Shown one piece after another: positions 8,164-14,570 of a stretch of DNA of 15,336 nt. Both the position numbers and the translations under genes were made by a program. The stretch's first letter is position 1, and each line of letters begins with the position of its first letter. The notes under the pieces are model-generated. The model was not told the DNA's origin, made no database searches, and was given only the letters and a program-made list of their open reading frames with translations. This stretch comes from Magnetococcales bacterium. Its GTDB lineage: Bacteria > Pseudomonadota > Magnetococcia > Magnetococcales > JADFWU01. The stretch covers positions 1-15,336 of the forward strand of contig JADFWU010000061.1 of assembly GCA_015234045.1 (NCBI GenBank). Reading direction: 5' to 3'.

Positions 8164-8176
8164 AAGGAGTCGTGTT

Positions 8177-8401
8177 ATGACGACATTGAAATTGATTTCA
8201 GTAGGCAATTCTACCGGTGTGGTTCTACCTAAAGAACTGCTATCTCGCCTGCGTGTTGAAAAAGGCGATGCGCTATATGTGGTTGAAACACCAACGGGAA
8301 TTGAGCTGTCTGCATATGATCCTGAATTTGATCGACAGATGGAGATGGCTGAATCCATCATGCGGCAGGATCGAGATGTGTTGAAAAAGCTGGGAAGCTG
8401 A
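8177..8401 (+). CDS. AbrB/MazE-type antitoxin of a Doc toxin
   Basis: A 74-residue swapped-hairpin AbrB DNA-binding protein that should neutralise the adjacent Doc toxin and repress the operon. Residues 5-40 (KLISVGNSTGVVLPKELLSRLRV and onward) match the family core: a first strand, the N-S-x-G turn, the LP-x-E motif and a hydrophobic second half. The acidic, amphipathic tail (48-74, with DPEFDRQMEMAE) is the usual toxin-binding part. AAGGAGT at 8164-8170 lies 6 bases before ATG 8177. An in-frame upstream ATG at 8123 would lie on the previous gene's stop and add residues encoded by the operator, so 8177 is chosen. The toxin start follows 4 bases after this stop. Confidence 0.88.
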   Translation: MTTLKLISVGNSTGVVLPKELLSRLRVEKGDALYVVETPTGIELSAYDPEFDRQMEMAESIMRQDRDVLKKLGS

Positions 8402-8405
8402 TTCC

Positions 8406-8798
8406 GTGTCTACACCAATTTGGGTATTGAGACAGACCGTTTTAGCTATTCACAATCGTCAGCTAGCAGAGCATGGCGGGCCGCCCGGTCTTCGTGATGA
8501 AGGGTTGCTTGATTCAGCACTGGCCCGTCCTGAAAACTTGCTGGTGTATTCGGATATAAAGCCAAGCATTGAGCGCCTTGCGGCGGCTTATGCATACGGC
8601 ATTATCCGTAACCACCCTTTTGTCGATGGAAACAAGCGTGTGGCCTATGTGGTTTGTTTGTTGTTCTTGAAATTGAATGGGCGGTCTATAAAACTTTCTG
8701 ATCTAGAGAAATATAATGCTTTCATGGCCCTGGCTGATGGTGGTATGACAGAAGAGGCATTTGCTCAGTTCTTGCTATCAAAAAGCTTTCCCAATTGA
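8406..8798 (+). CDS. doc: Doc/Fic family death-on-curing toxin
   Basis: A 130-residue Fic-fold toxin. The motif HPFVDGNKR (70-78) is the Doc version of the Fic motif, with lysine where AMP-transferring Fic enzymes have glycine. In phage P1 Doc this goes with phosphorylation of EF-Tu and arrest of translation, and the same activity is inferred here. Other Doc-like patches are IHNRQLAEHGG (15-25) and GLRDEGLLDSALARP (28-42). The chosen start is GTG 8406, just after the antitoxin stop at 8399-8401, because homology begins right there and no ATG lies upstream in frame close by. The low-efficiency start fits the need for less toxin than antitoxin. The length is usual for the family and no key residue is missing, so the toxin should be active unless neutralised. 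Confidence 0.92.
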   Translation: MSTPIWVLRQTVLAIHNRQLAEHGGPPGLRDEGLLDSALARPENLLVYSDIKPSIERLAAAYAYGIIRNHPFVDGNKRVAYVVCLLFLKLNGRSIKLSDLEKYNAFMALADGGMTEEAFAQFLLSKSFPN

Positions 8799-8810
8799 TC
8801 TGATTGCTCA

Positions 8811-8847
8811 GTGCATATCAGATAGAGGTATGCACAGTAGGTACCTA
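8811..8847 (+). promoter_or_regulatory. candidate operator region before the Phd-like gene
   Basis: The 51-base gap before the Phd-like gene contains an inverted pair, GTGCATA (8811-8817) and TATGCAC (8829-8835), and a perfect palindrome, TAGGTACCTA (8838-8847), that ends 2 bases before the ATG. Phd/YefM antitoxins bind short palindromes at their own promoters, so autoregulation separate from the AbrB-Doc promoter is possible. I see no good -35/-10 pair here. Confidence 0.4.
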
Positions 8848-8849
8848 TT

Positions 8850-9083
8850 ATGGAACAGATAAACATGGCCGAGGCGCAGGACAAATTTTCTGATCTTGTT
8901 CGCCGTGCTGCTTCTGGCGAGGAAATTACTATCACAGAAAATGGTATTCCCCAAGCCAAATTGGTTCCATTGAGTGAACCAAAACCGCAATCACCGAGAG
9001 TGCCTGGACTGTTGAAAGGCCTGATTCAGGAGTCAGAAGATTTTGATCAGACACCTGAAGATGTTATCGCATTGTTTGGGTAA
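8850..9083 (+). CDS. Phd/YefM-type antitoxin without an adjacent cognate toxin
   Basis: A 77-residue antitoxin-like protein. The first 45 residues (MEQINMAEAQDKFSDLV, then an ITITENGIPQAKLVPL-like stretch) are a textbook Phd/YefM DNA-binding fold. The tail, rich in acidic residues and ending DVIALFG, would be the toxin-binding segment. Its usual partner, a RelE, PIN or Doc toxin, should follow directly. Instead only 54 noncoding bases separate it from the convergent CHAT gene. The upstream neighbour is a Doc toxin, and Phd is the classic antitoxin of Doc, so it may be a second antidote in the same locus. Alternatively its own toxin was lost. An AGG at 8839-8841 provides a weak ribosome site. 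Confidence 0.85.
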   Translation: MEQINMAEAQDKFSDLVRRAASGEEITITENGIPQAKLVPLSEPKPQSPRVPGLLKGLIQESEDFDQTPEDVIALFG

Positions 9084-9137
9084 ATATTGACAGTTCTTTC
9101 CAGTGATTAGTTTTTTCTACATCACCTTGATAACGGA

Positions 9138-12100
9138 TTAATCCCCTTCAGACAGAATCTCCTGAATTCGTTTTTCAGTCACTTCTACATTCTCAGTCAG
9201 TCCCATTATTCGATAAGCCTCACATGAGGCTTTCAGAAACTCCACGGCCTCATTTTTCCAACCAAATTGGGCAAGCAAATTACCAAGTCTCCAGCCAATG
9301 ACACTAATGAAATTCGCATTTCCCAACTTCCAGGCTGAGGCAAAAGCCTTACGCAAATCATCAATGATACTCATAATCGCTTTTGGGTTTTCAACGCCTT
9401 TTTCCAAGCGGATGTCAGAAATGTAGTACCAGCAACGAATCAGTCCTTCTTTATTCTGCAATGATTCGTATAAAGGAATGCACTCTTCTTGATGAATGCG
9501 TAATGCCTCATCAAGATCTCCTTGTTGTTGCCGAATTTGGGCAATATTCCCCCAAATGATAGCACGAGAGAGAACATCTCGGAGGCGCTCATAGACAGGC
9601 AATTGTTCGACTTTTAGAATACGCAAGGCTTCGTCGAGTTCCCCTCTGGTGGCTAAAATATCAGCGATTTCTCCCCAAGTGGTAGCGCGAGAGCTAACAT
9701 CTCCGAGGTGCTCAAAGACAGGCAATAGTTCGACTTTTAGAATGCGTAAGGCTTCGTCCAGCTCTCCTCTGGTGGCCAGAATATTAGAGATTTTACCCCA
9801 AGTGATAGCGTGTTCGCGAACATCTTGGAGGCGCTCATAGACTGGCAATAGTTCGACTTTTCGAATGCGCAAGGCTTCGTCTAGCTCCCCTCTGTAGGTC
9901 AGAATATCAGCGATTCTTCCCAAAGTGATAGCGCGTTCGCGAACATCTTGTAGGCGCTCAAAGACGGGAAATTCTTCGACTTTTCGAATGCGCAAGGCTC
10001 TGTCGAGCTCCCCTCTGATGACTAGAATATCAGCGATTTTTCTCCAAGTGATAGCCAAATGGCGGGGGTCTTCCTTTTTTTGAAAGACCTCTTTTGACTT
10101 CTCCAACCATTTTAAGGCACCATCATAATCACCTAGAGTTCTAAGACGTTCGGACCATACATTCCATAGTTTGGCTATTTCATAGGAAGGATGCTTATTG
10201 TTATCAATTTTTTTTGCAATTATTTTCTCTAGTTCAGAGTCCCAACTGGATTGATTGGCACAACTTACAATCAACTGCATCAGGTTTGTTTCAAGATCAG
10301 AATTAATTTGCTCCCCGGACAGTTTTTCCAAAGCCGTCTGGGCCATTTCCAATGGCTTTTCAGGATGTTTTAATTTCTTCCAGAGGTGCCAACCTCCATA
10401 ACGAGCTGCTTTTGTCAGAATTTCTGGGCAGTTACTGGCCAAGTTGGCCAGTTGATAGAGTGCCACTGATTGGGTTGACCATGGCAAATTACCATCTGAA
10501 TCCAGCCAAGCTGAATAAAGCAGTGGTGCGGCTGATTGGGCCAGCAGGGTTGCTTCTTCGTCGGATGGATCCTCAAAAAGGTGACGGGCCAGCGGATTGG
10601 TGATCAGTTCAGCGGGTTCTGATTGTTTGTCGGTATCATAACGGTCGATAAGGCCTAGGCCGGTGAGGCGGGTTAGGGCTTTTGCTGGTTGGTCCACTTT
10701 GAAATCGGCGCATACTTTTTCAGCCACCAGTTTCGGGATGGGCAGGCCGAATAGCATCATGGCTCTGAAAGCCTGGGTGATGTGCGCTGGTAGGGTGGCG
10801 CGGAATTGGTCCAGGGCCATGCGTTTGAAGAAATCTCCGGCGTCGCCCTCGGTGGTGGTTTGGCCTTTTTTTAAATATTCCTCAACAGCTTTGATTGCTT
10901 TTTTTGCTGCCTTAATCTCTTTATTCAGAATGGCATTGGATAATAGATTTTGCAGGCCGGGGTTGCCTTGAGATATGTCAACGCACCGGTTTAAGAGTGG
11001 GCCGATCTCATGAAACCATTCAGGATCCAACTGGATGTCCGCACGGTTAATATGGTGGTGTAACTCGGTTTGCTGCTGTTTGTACTGCTCCACTAGACCC
11101 ATGGGGGGGAGGGCGATAGTGGTCAGTGTCTTAGCAGCCAGATCCCGATTGGTATTATCGGGTAGAGTGAAGGTGTAGCGGCTGGTGAGCAATAGGCGGG
11201 AATCGGTTCGGCTGGTGTGAAGGGCCGATAGCACTGCACTCAATGGTTTTTTATAGCGGTTTTTCACTGTGGTGAAATCACCGGAAGCGGGCAGGGGATC
11301 AAGAATCTGTTCCAGATCATCCAGAATCAACAGAATCGGATTGTACTCCGCTTGCAGTGTGTCTAGCAGGTCTTCTAAAGCATCGGCCAATAGGGTTGGG
11401 TCATCTTTGATACTTGCGAGCCAATCCCGTTTTTTGCTGGCTCTGTCTTTGGGTTTCAATGCCTTGATGACAGCGCTAAAAATCGCTTGGGCATCATAGC
11501 TGCCATAGATCACCACTGGTTTGTGTTTGGGTAACCTGTTAGCGATCCGAGCCGCTACACTGGATTTTCCTTGATTGCCCATGCCATGGACCAGTGCCCC
11601 TTTTCCTTCACTTAACGTCCGTAAAATACGTTGCAATATCCGCCGACGGCCAACGAATAGATTCCGTGGTGCAACGGGTACTTTTTTCTCCAGATCAAGA
11701 TATTCCTGATAGCCGATTTCATGACCAGTTGTGGATCGCTGATGGCCATTTTGAATGGTTACGGTGCTGCCACCAGTACCGCCCAGATAGAGCCGTGCAA
11801 GGTGCCAGTGACGACCAAGATTATGTTCTGAATCTTTGATCCATTTTTGATAAAGGACTTGTCGGGCCTTGGCTGCGGCATGGGCAACTGTGCTGAATCC
11901 GGCCAGATCGGAATAAAACTGTTTTGCGAACTGGGAGGCATCCCAATCTAACACCGGGCCATCCCAGCCCATAACGTTGCCAACACCGGAAATAATCAAA
12001 TCGGTGGCCAAAGAACCCACTGCGGCACGGCTTGCCGCACTGTGACAGGCGGACAGAAACACCATCGGTGGTGGTTTCTCACCTAAAGCGTTGATTAAAT

Positions 12101-12806
12101 TGGCTACAGAGACATCTTCTTGATCACCAAAATCATTCTCCAATGCCAATACCGGTGTACCCTCATCAAATCCACCGTGACAGGAGAGATGCAACGCCTC
12201 AATGGGACCATCCAACCGCACCCGTTCACTGAGATTGAACAGATTGCCGCTCTCTTCTACCAGCAGTTGCAGCGGTAGCGTACCGGTTGCATTGAGAATA
12301 CTGGTCTCTTCCTGTTCAAAATCCAGTTCTGATACCCCATCCGGTGCTGCTGCCATAAACATCAAGCGCAGATCACGGTTTTCAGCCTGATAACTGGTTT
12401 CCTGATCACCCAACCACCGCTCAACAAGGAATAGACGCCTATGATCTTCAACAACAAAACGCCCTTCAGGCAGTGCCAACAGCTCCCAAGGCGCACCGAT
12501 CATTAATCGAGCGCTATTCGGTGTCTCCTCATTGCGCTCCATCTCCTCAATGGAAACCGTTAACGATAGTTTGATCGCCCCAGTTCCCTTGATGCCATTG
12601 ACCAGCCAATCCTGACCACCATCCAGCCACTGAAACAGCGCCTGACCAATGGCCAATAGCTCCGCCCGGTCTTCGGTCTCCAACACCTTGGCATAGCGTT
12701 GAATCAGGCCATCTAATTCCGTCAGGTGATCCGCTTCCAACTCCCGACGATTATCAATCGGATCATTGTATAGCGTGTCATCTTCCAACCTGATCTTTAT
12801 GCTCAT
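9138..12806 (-). CDS. CHAT protease-STAND ATPase-TPR protein (NLR-like, candidate defence effector)
   Basis: A 1222-residue multidomain protein. Residues about 100-345 form a CHAT (caspase/separase-like) domain with the catalytic dyad H210 in LHLSCHGGF and C254 in VFLSACHSAA. Residues about 380-625 form a STAND/NB-ARC-type NTPase. Walker A is GMGNQGKSS (408-416), Walker B is ILLILDDLEQ (491-500), the sensor-1-like stretch is LLLTSRY (538-544), and a GNP variant of the GxP motif lies at 614-616. The rest is alpha-helical and ends in TPR-like repeats, including five 41-residue units (910-1114). The layout of protease effector, switch ATPase and repeat sensor matches bacterial NLR-like proteins that trigger cell death on sensing phage or stress. 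Defence is inference from this layout and from adjacent TA genes. GGAG (complement of 12815-12818) lies 8 bases before ATG 12806. All key residues appear intact. No partner gene is adjacent. Confidence 0.88.
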   Translation of the reverse strand: MSIKIRLEDDTLYNDPIDNRRELEADHLTELDGLIQRYAKVLETEDRAELLAIGQALFQWLDGGQDWLVNGIKGTGAIKLSLTVSIEEMERNEETPNSARLMIGAPWELLALPEGRFVVEDHRRLFLVERWLGDQETSYQAENRDLRLMFMAAAPDGVSELDFEQEETSILNATGTLPLQLLVEESGNLFNLSERVRLDGPIEALHLSCHGGFDEGTPVLALENDFGDQEDVSVANLINALGEKPPPMVFLSACHSAASRAAVGSLATDLIISGVGNVMGWDGPVLDWDASQFAKQFYSDLAGFSTVAHAAAKARQVLYQKWIKDSEHNLGRHWHLARLYLGGTGGSTVTIQNGHQRSTTGHEIGYQEYLDLEKKVPVAPRNLFVGRRRILQRILRTLSEGKGALVHGMGNQGKSSVAARIANRLPKHKPVVIYGSYDAQAIFSAVIKALKPKDRASKKRDWLASIKDDPTLLADALEDLLDTLQAEYNPILLILDDLEQILDPLPASGDFTTVKNRYKKPLSAVLSALHTSRTDSRLLLTSRYTFTLPDNTNRDLAAKTLTTIALPPMGLVEQYKQQQTELHHHINRADIQLDPEWFHEIGPLLNRCVDISQGNPGLQNLLSNAILNKEIKAAKKAIKAVEEYLKKGQTTTEGDAGDFFKRMALDQFRATLPAHITQAFRAMMLFGLPIPKLVAEKVCADFKVDQPAKALTRLTGLGLIDRYDTDKQSEPAELITNPLARHLFEDPSDEEATLLAQSAAPLLYSAWLDSDGNLPWSTQSVALYQLANLASNCPEILTKAARYGGWHLWKKLKHPEKPLEMAQTALEKLSGEQINSDLETNLMQLIVSCANQSSWDSELEKIIAKKIDNNKHPSYEIAKLWNVWSERLRTLGDYDGALKWLEKSKEVFQKKEDPRHLAITWRKIADILVIRGELDRALRIRKVEEFPVFERLQDVRERAITLGRIADILTYRGELDEALRIRKVELLPVYERLQDVREHAITWGKISNILATRGELDEALRILKVELLPVFEHLGDVSSRATTWGEIADILATRGELDEALRILKVEQLPVYERLRDVLSRAIIWGNIAQIRQQQGDLDEALRIHQEECIPLYESLQNKEGLIRCWYYISDIRLEKGVENPKAIMSIIDDLRKAFASAWKLGNANFISVIGWRLGNLLAQFGWKNEAVEFLKASCEAYRIMGLTENVEVTEKRIQEILSEGD
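9465..10079 (-). repeat. five tandem 123-bp units encoding 41-residue TPR-like repeats
   Basis: Five consecutive in-frame units (residues 910-950, 951-991, 992-1032, 1033-1073, 1074-1114) share a core like RGELDEALRI followed by LPVYERL. At DNA level the same landmarks recur every 123 bases. The middle three units (9588-9956) are the most alike. The first and last have drifted, a usual pattern for an array that grows and shrinks by unequal recombination. Degenerate units flank both ends. Confidence 0.9.
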
Positions 12807-12875
12807 GCGCTTGGCTCCAATAACTGAAAAGCGAATACAATAGAGTGTAGCCGGTATTCCCGATCAAGTTGAGTG

Positions 12876-12905
12876 ATAAAAAATAGTTCAGTGAAGCATT
12901 GTCAA
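12876..12905 (-). promoter_or_regulatory. candidate promoter of the CHAT-STAND gene
   Basis: Read on the minus strand, a perfect TTGACA -35 box (complement of 12900-12905) is followed after 18 bases by TTTTAT (complement of 12876-12881), a 4-of-6 match to the -10 consensus. This would leave a leader of about 60 bases. A second weaker pair (TTGATC with TCTATT) lies closer to the gene. Neither is proven. Confidence 0.35.
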
Positions 12906-12974
12906 GTTAAAATGAATACAGATAAAAATAGGTGGTGCAATAAAATAAAGAAATCAACCAGTGTCCAGGACAAC

Positions 12975-12998
12975 TGTAGAAGCGAGTTTGCTCGTGAA
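12975..12998 (+). repeat. REP-like palindromic repeat, left copy
   Basis: A 24-base element beginning TGTAGAAGCGAG and ending GCTCGTGAA. It matches the reverse complement of the element at 13087-13110 at 21 of 24 positions, and the three differences are all G:C to A:T transitions. The family looks like the Pseudomonas-type REP with consensus start TGTAGGAGCGAG. This copy is partly decayed. Confidence 0.7.
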
Positions 12999-13086
12999 CG
13001 AGGTGTGATATGTGTTAATAGTGTATTGAAATAACAAGGTAAAAATAAAAGTATCCACACCCTATTTCAACTGAGGTGCAACCCAA

Positions 13087-13110
13087 TTCGCGAGCAAGCT
13101 CGCTCCTACA
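13087..13110 (-). repeat. REP-like palindromic repeat, right copy
   Basis: Inverted partner of the copy at 12975-12998. It contains the palindromic core GCGAGCAAGCTCGC and reads TGTAGGAGCGAG at its start on the minus strand. The two copies face each other across 88 bases, as in REP doublets (REPINs). The AT-rich spacer contains a short inverted pair (GGTGTG at 13002-13007, CACACC at 13056-13061) and no gene. Confidence 0.72.
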
Positions 13111-13167
13111 AGTATCCATGAATTCATCTATTTGTTTAGATTGATGAATCAAGAAATCCAAACTCTT
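13111..13167. other. AT-rich gap with no recognisable element
   Basis: Between the right REP-like copy and the minus-strand terminator I see only the short palindrome ATGAATTCAT and AT-rich sequence. There is no open frame, promoter pair or repeat. Confidence 0.5.
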
Positions 13168-13208
13168 AAAAAAACAAAAAAACCTCCTGTATCACAGACA
13201 CAGAAGGT
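13168..13208 (-). terminator. Rho-independent terminator facing left, with no gene feeding it
   Basis: On the minus strand, arms ACCTTCTGT (complement of 13200-13208) and ACAGGAGGT (complement of 13182-13190) pair over 9 bp with one G-U. They are followed by a T-rich run (A-rich at 13168-13181 on the plus strand). The stem and tail make a standard intrinsic terminator for a transcript coming from the right. No minus-strand gene lies between here and 14162, so the transcript is unidentified. Confidence 0.65.
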
Positions 13209-13507
13209 CATCACAATCCATCACTTTTTCTATTGACTAAAGAGAATACAGTTCGGTACGCTGTTCGGCATCACATTCACAAAAGTGTTCATAATAAGCG
13301 GCCACCGAGAGTGTATCAGCACTCCCGGAAGCCTAAACACCAGCAGGAGCTTGAGTCATGCTGACGCCTGTCGATACGATACAAAAACATCCCCAGCTTC
13401 ACAACCGGTCACTGTGGTGTACACCAAGGCCCAGGCTGTAATGTTCTGACATTACTGCTGTTTTTGGCAATCTGACGATGGTTCAGGTGTCTACACCTGT
13501 GCCGTGC

Positions 13508-13617
13508 TCTGGATTTAGCCCTATCTGCACCCAGACTTGCAGACTGTCCATCCCTGGATAGGTCTGGATTTAGACCTGTCTGATCCGCAGATAAGCAGAC
13601 CACACCCATCGCCAATT
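13508..13617 (+). repeat. two tandem, diverged 55-base units inside the candidate RNA
   Basis: TCTGGATTTAG begins at 13508 and again at 13563. The sequence after it stays alignable (CCT-x-TCTG, then CAGA and GCAGAC) for about 40 bases. The spacing of 55 bases is constant across these matches, so this is a tandem duplication. Each unit can form its own TCTG/CAGA hairpin. Confidence 0.6.
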
Positions 13618-13732
13618 CGCAGACGCATTGAAACCAATGCATCTACAACTCTGCACGCCATGAACACGCCTGCGTTCTGGTGCAGAATCCAACCGTCGAT
13701 TCTGGCGGATGGTCGTGTCTATCAGGCCCCTG

Positions 13733-13769
13733 GCCATCTTCCTGGTACACTGGGAAGGTGGCTTTTTTT
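13733..13769 (+). terminator. strong Rho-independent terminator
   Basis: Arms GCCATCTTCC (13733-13742) and GGAAGGTGGC (13753-13762) pair over 10 bp with one G-U pair. The stem can extend inward by three more pairs, and seven consecutive T bases follow (13763-13769). It ends a plus-strand transcript that does not come from any protein gene seen here. Confidence 0.82.
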
Positions 13770-13826
13770 ATGTGCAAAGTAAGATCAGGATCCAACGATG
13801 ATGAGCAGATTATTCACGGGATAGGT

Positions 13827-13985
13827 CTGGAAAGGGACAAGTCCCTTTCCAGTGGGTCGTACAGGGCAAAGCCCTGTTTTAATGAAAATAAGGCGCGTAA
13901 GCTCCCGGAGCATTTTTTGCGCAAAGCGCGGAAAATGCGTAGCGCCGTGACACGAAGTGTCACACAACTGGAGGCCCAAAGGGCC
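13827..13985 (+). other. cluster of short hairpins with A-rich loops
   Basis: Five perfect or near-perfect palindromes lie in 160 bases, most with loops of two or three purines. CTGGAAAGGGAC/GTCCCTTTCCAG has loop AA (13827-13852). ACAGGGC/GCCCTGT has loop AAA (13861-13877). A GGCGC/GCGCC stem (13892-13896 with 13942-13946) encloses GCTC/GAGC and an 11-bp stem with loop AAA. GTGACAC/GTGTCAC has loop GAA (13947-13963), and GGCCC/GGGCC has loop AAA (13973-13985). Two G-U pairs in the long stem favour a plus-strand RNA. CAACTG (13965-13970) and CAGTTG (14029-14034) could close a further domain. I cannot assign it to a known family. Confidence 0.6.
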
Positions 13986-14049
13986 GACTTCCGTAGAGGA
14001 GGCAATAGAAGTAAATAAGGAGTGACGCAGTTGAATGAAGTGTAATAGC

Positions 14050-14120
14050 CGTCATTCCCGCAAAAGCGGGAATCCAGTTGGTTCACTGCCCCCTAGATTC
14101 CCGCTGTTGCGGGAATGACG
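14050..14120. repeat. REPIN-like inverted pair of CGTCATTCCCGC-type repeats
   Basis: A 28-base copy starting CGTCATTCCCGC (14050-14077) and an inverted copy ending GCGGGAATGACG (14093-14120) match at 26 of 28 positions. They are separated by 15 bases. Each copy is itself a palindrome around CCCGC and GCGGG. Such ATTCCCGC...GCGGGAAT repeats are widespread in proteobacteria as short non-autonomous mobile elements. It lies directly behind the lone antitoxin-like gene, where a toxin would be expected. Confidence 0.82.
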
Positions 14121-14161
14121 AGCACGCCCTCTAATGCAGGTTTCCAAATAGACCAGATTAT

Positions 14162-14428
14162 TCAATCCCAAGCCTCTCGCTCTGCTCGGATTTGTGCCTC
14201 AATTTCATCAGCAGAACGGCGTGATTCAGGAGGTAATGGATTGTCACGTAGTGCTTTTAATAAGGCATGACCATTACCGGCAGTTGAGACAGAACTATCT
14301 GTTTTGGAAGTTGTTTCCAAAGGCTCAAGAACAGTCAATATAGCACGATGTTTACCATGCAATTCTAACGGCTCACATAAGGTAATCTGACCATCAGCCG
14401 AAATCTCAACTTCAACGGATAGCAGCAC
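14162..14428 (-). CDS. small antitoxin-like protein, no adjacent toxin
   Basis: An 88-residue protein. The N-terminal 37 residues (VEVEISADGQITLCEPLEL, then HRAILTVLEP) look like the small beta-rich domain of AbrB-like or AF2212-like antitoxins. The middle is a serine/threonine-rich linker. The end, SADEIEAQIRAEREAWD, is the charged helical tail typical of antitoxins that wrap PIN-domain toxins. That reading is pattern-based and of moderate confidence. The start is GTG 14428, supported by AGAGGAG (complement of 14438-14444) 9 bases upstream. No ATG is available nearby. Downstream, where the toxin should be, there is only the REPIN-like repeat at 14050-14120, so the gene is orphaned or was never paired. 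Confidence 0.6.
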   Translation of the reverse strand: MLLSVEVEISADGQITLCEPLELHGKHRAILTVLEPLETTSKTDSSVSTAGNGHALLKALRDNPLPPESRRSADEIEAQIRAEREAWD

Positions 14429-14570
14429 AATGCAACACTCCTCTGAATACTGTCTGAAATAATTGAATAAACGGTATTATCATGTATTGTCTAATGTAGT
14501 GCATTGATCGCCTAAACGTAAGAAAAAAGCGTTCAGAATGATGTCATAACCTATCCGAAAAGGCCAAAAA

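Larger units (their letters stand above)
13302..13769 (+). ncRNA. candidate structured RNA of about 470 nt ending in a strong terminator
   Basis: No credible gene lies here, but hairpins follow one another. They include GAGTG/CACTC extended by CCG/CGG (13305-13328), CAGCA/TGCTG (about 13341-13363), GTAATG/CATTAC (about 13438-13455), CAGGTG/CACCTG (about 13484-13499), GATAGGTCT/AGACCTGTC (about 13557-13580), GCATTG/CAATGC (about 13625-13640) and TCTGCA/TGCAGA (about 13651-13686). The last is the terminator at 13733-13769. G-U pairs in two stems favour the plus strand. CATAAT at 13290-13295 could be a -10 box, placing the start at about 13302 just before the first hairpin. No convincing -35 is present. 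It does not resemble tmRNA, RNase P, SRP or 6S RNA as I know them. With only about six GGA triplets it is a poor CsrB-type candidate. It could also be decayed mobile DNA. Confidence 0.42.

Noticed and set aside
8123-8176. Longer N-terminus for the AbrB-type antitoxin starting at 8123
   Set aside because: The start lies upstream of the promoter, within the previous stop, and the extra residues are encoded by the operator. ATG 8177 has an ideal Shine-Dalgarno site.
9465-10079. CRISPR-like array
   Set aside because: The 123-bp units are contiguous, in frame and encode helical repeats. There are no short repeats with unique spacers.
13302-13769. CsrB/RsmZ-type regulatory RNA
   Set aside because: Only about six GGA triplets are present on the plus strand, few in loops, and no GacA-type upstream palindrome was seen.
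13680-14018. Open frame of 112 codons on the plus strand
   Set aside because: It runs through the strong terminator and the palindrome cluster, has no ribosome site, and its product is basic and low in order. It is read as a by-product of repeats.
13302-14046. Retron or other reverse-transcriptase-linked RNA
   Set aside because: No reverse transcriptase or associated effector is encoded anywhere in the window.
13814-14086. Open frame of 90 codons on the minus strand
   Set aside because: It overlaps the hairpin cluster and the REPIN-like element, so its codons are dictated by palindromes. No family resemblance.
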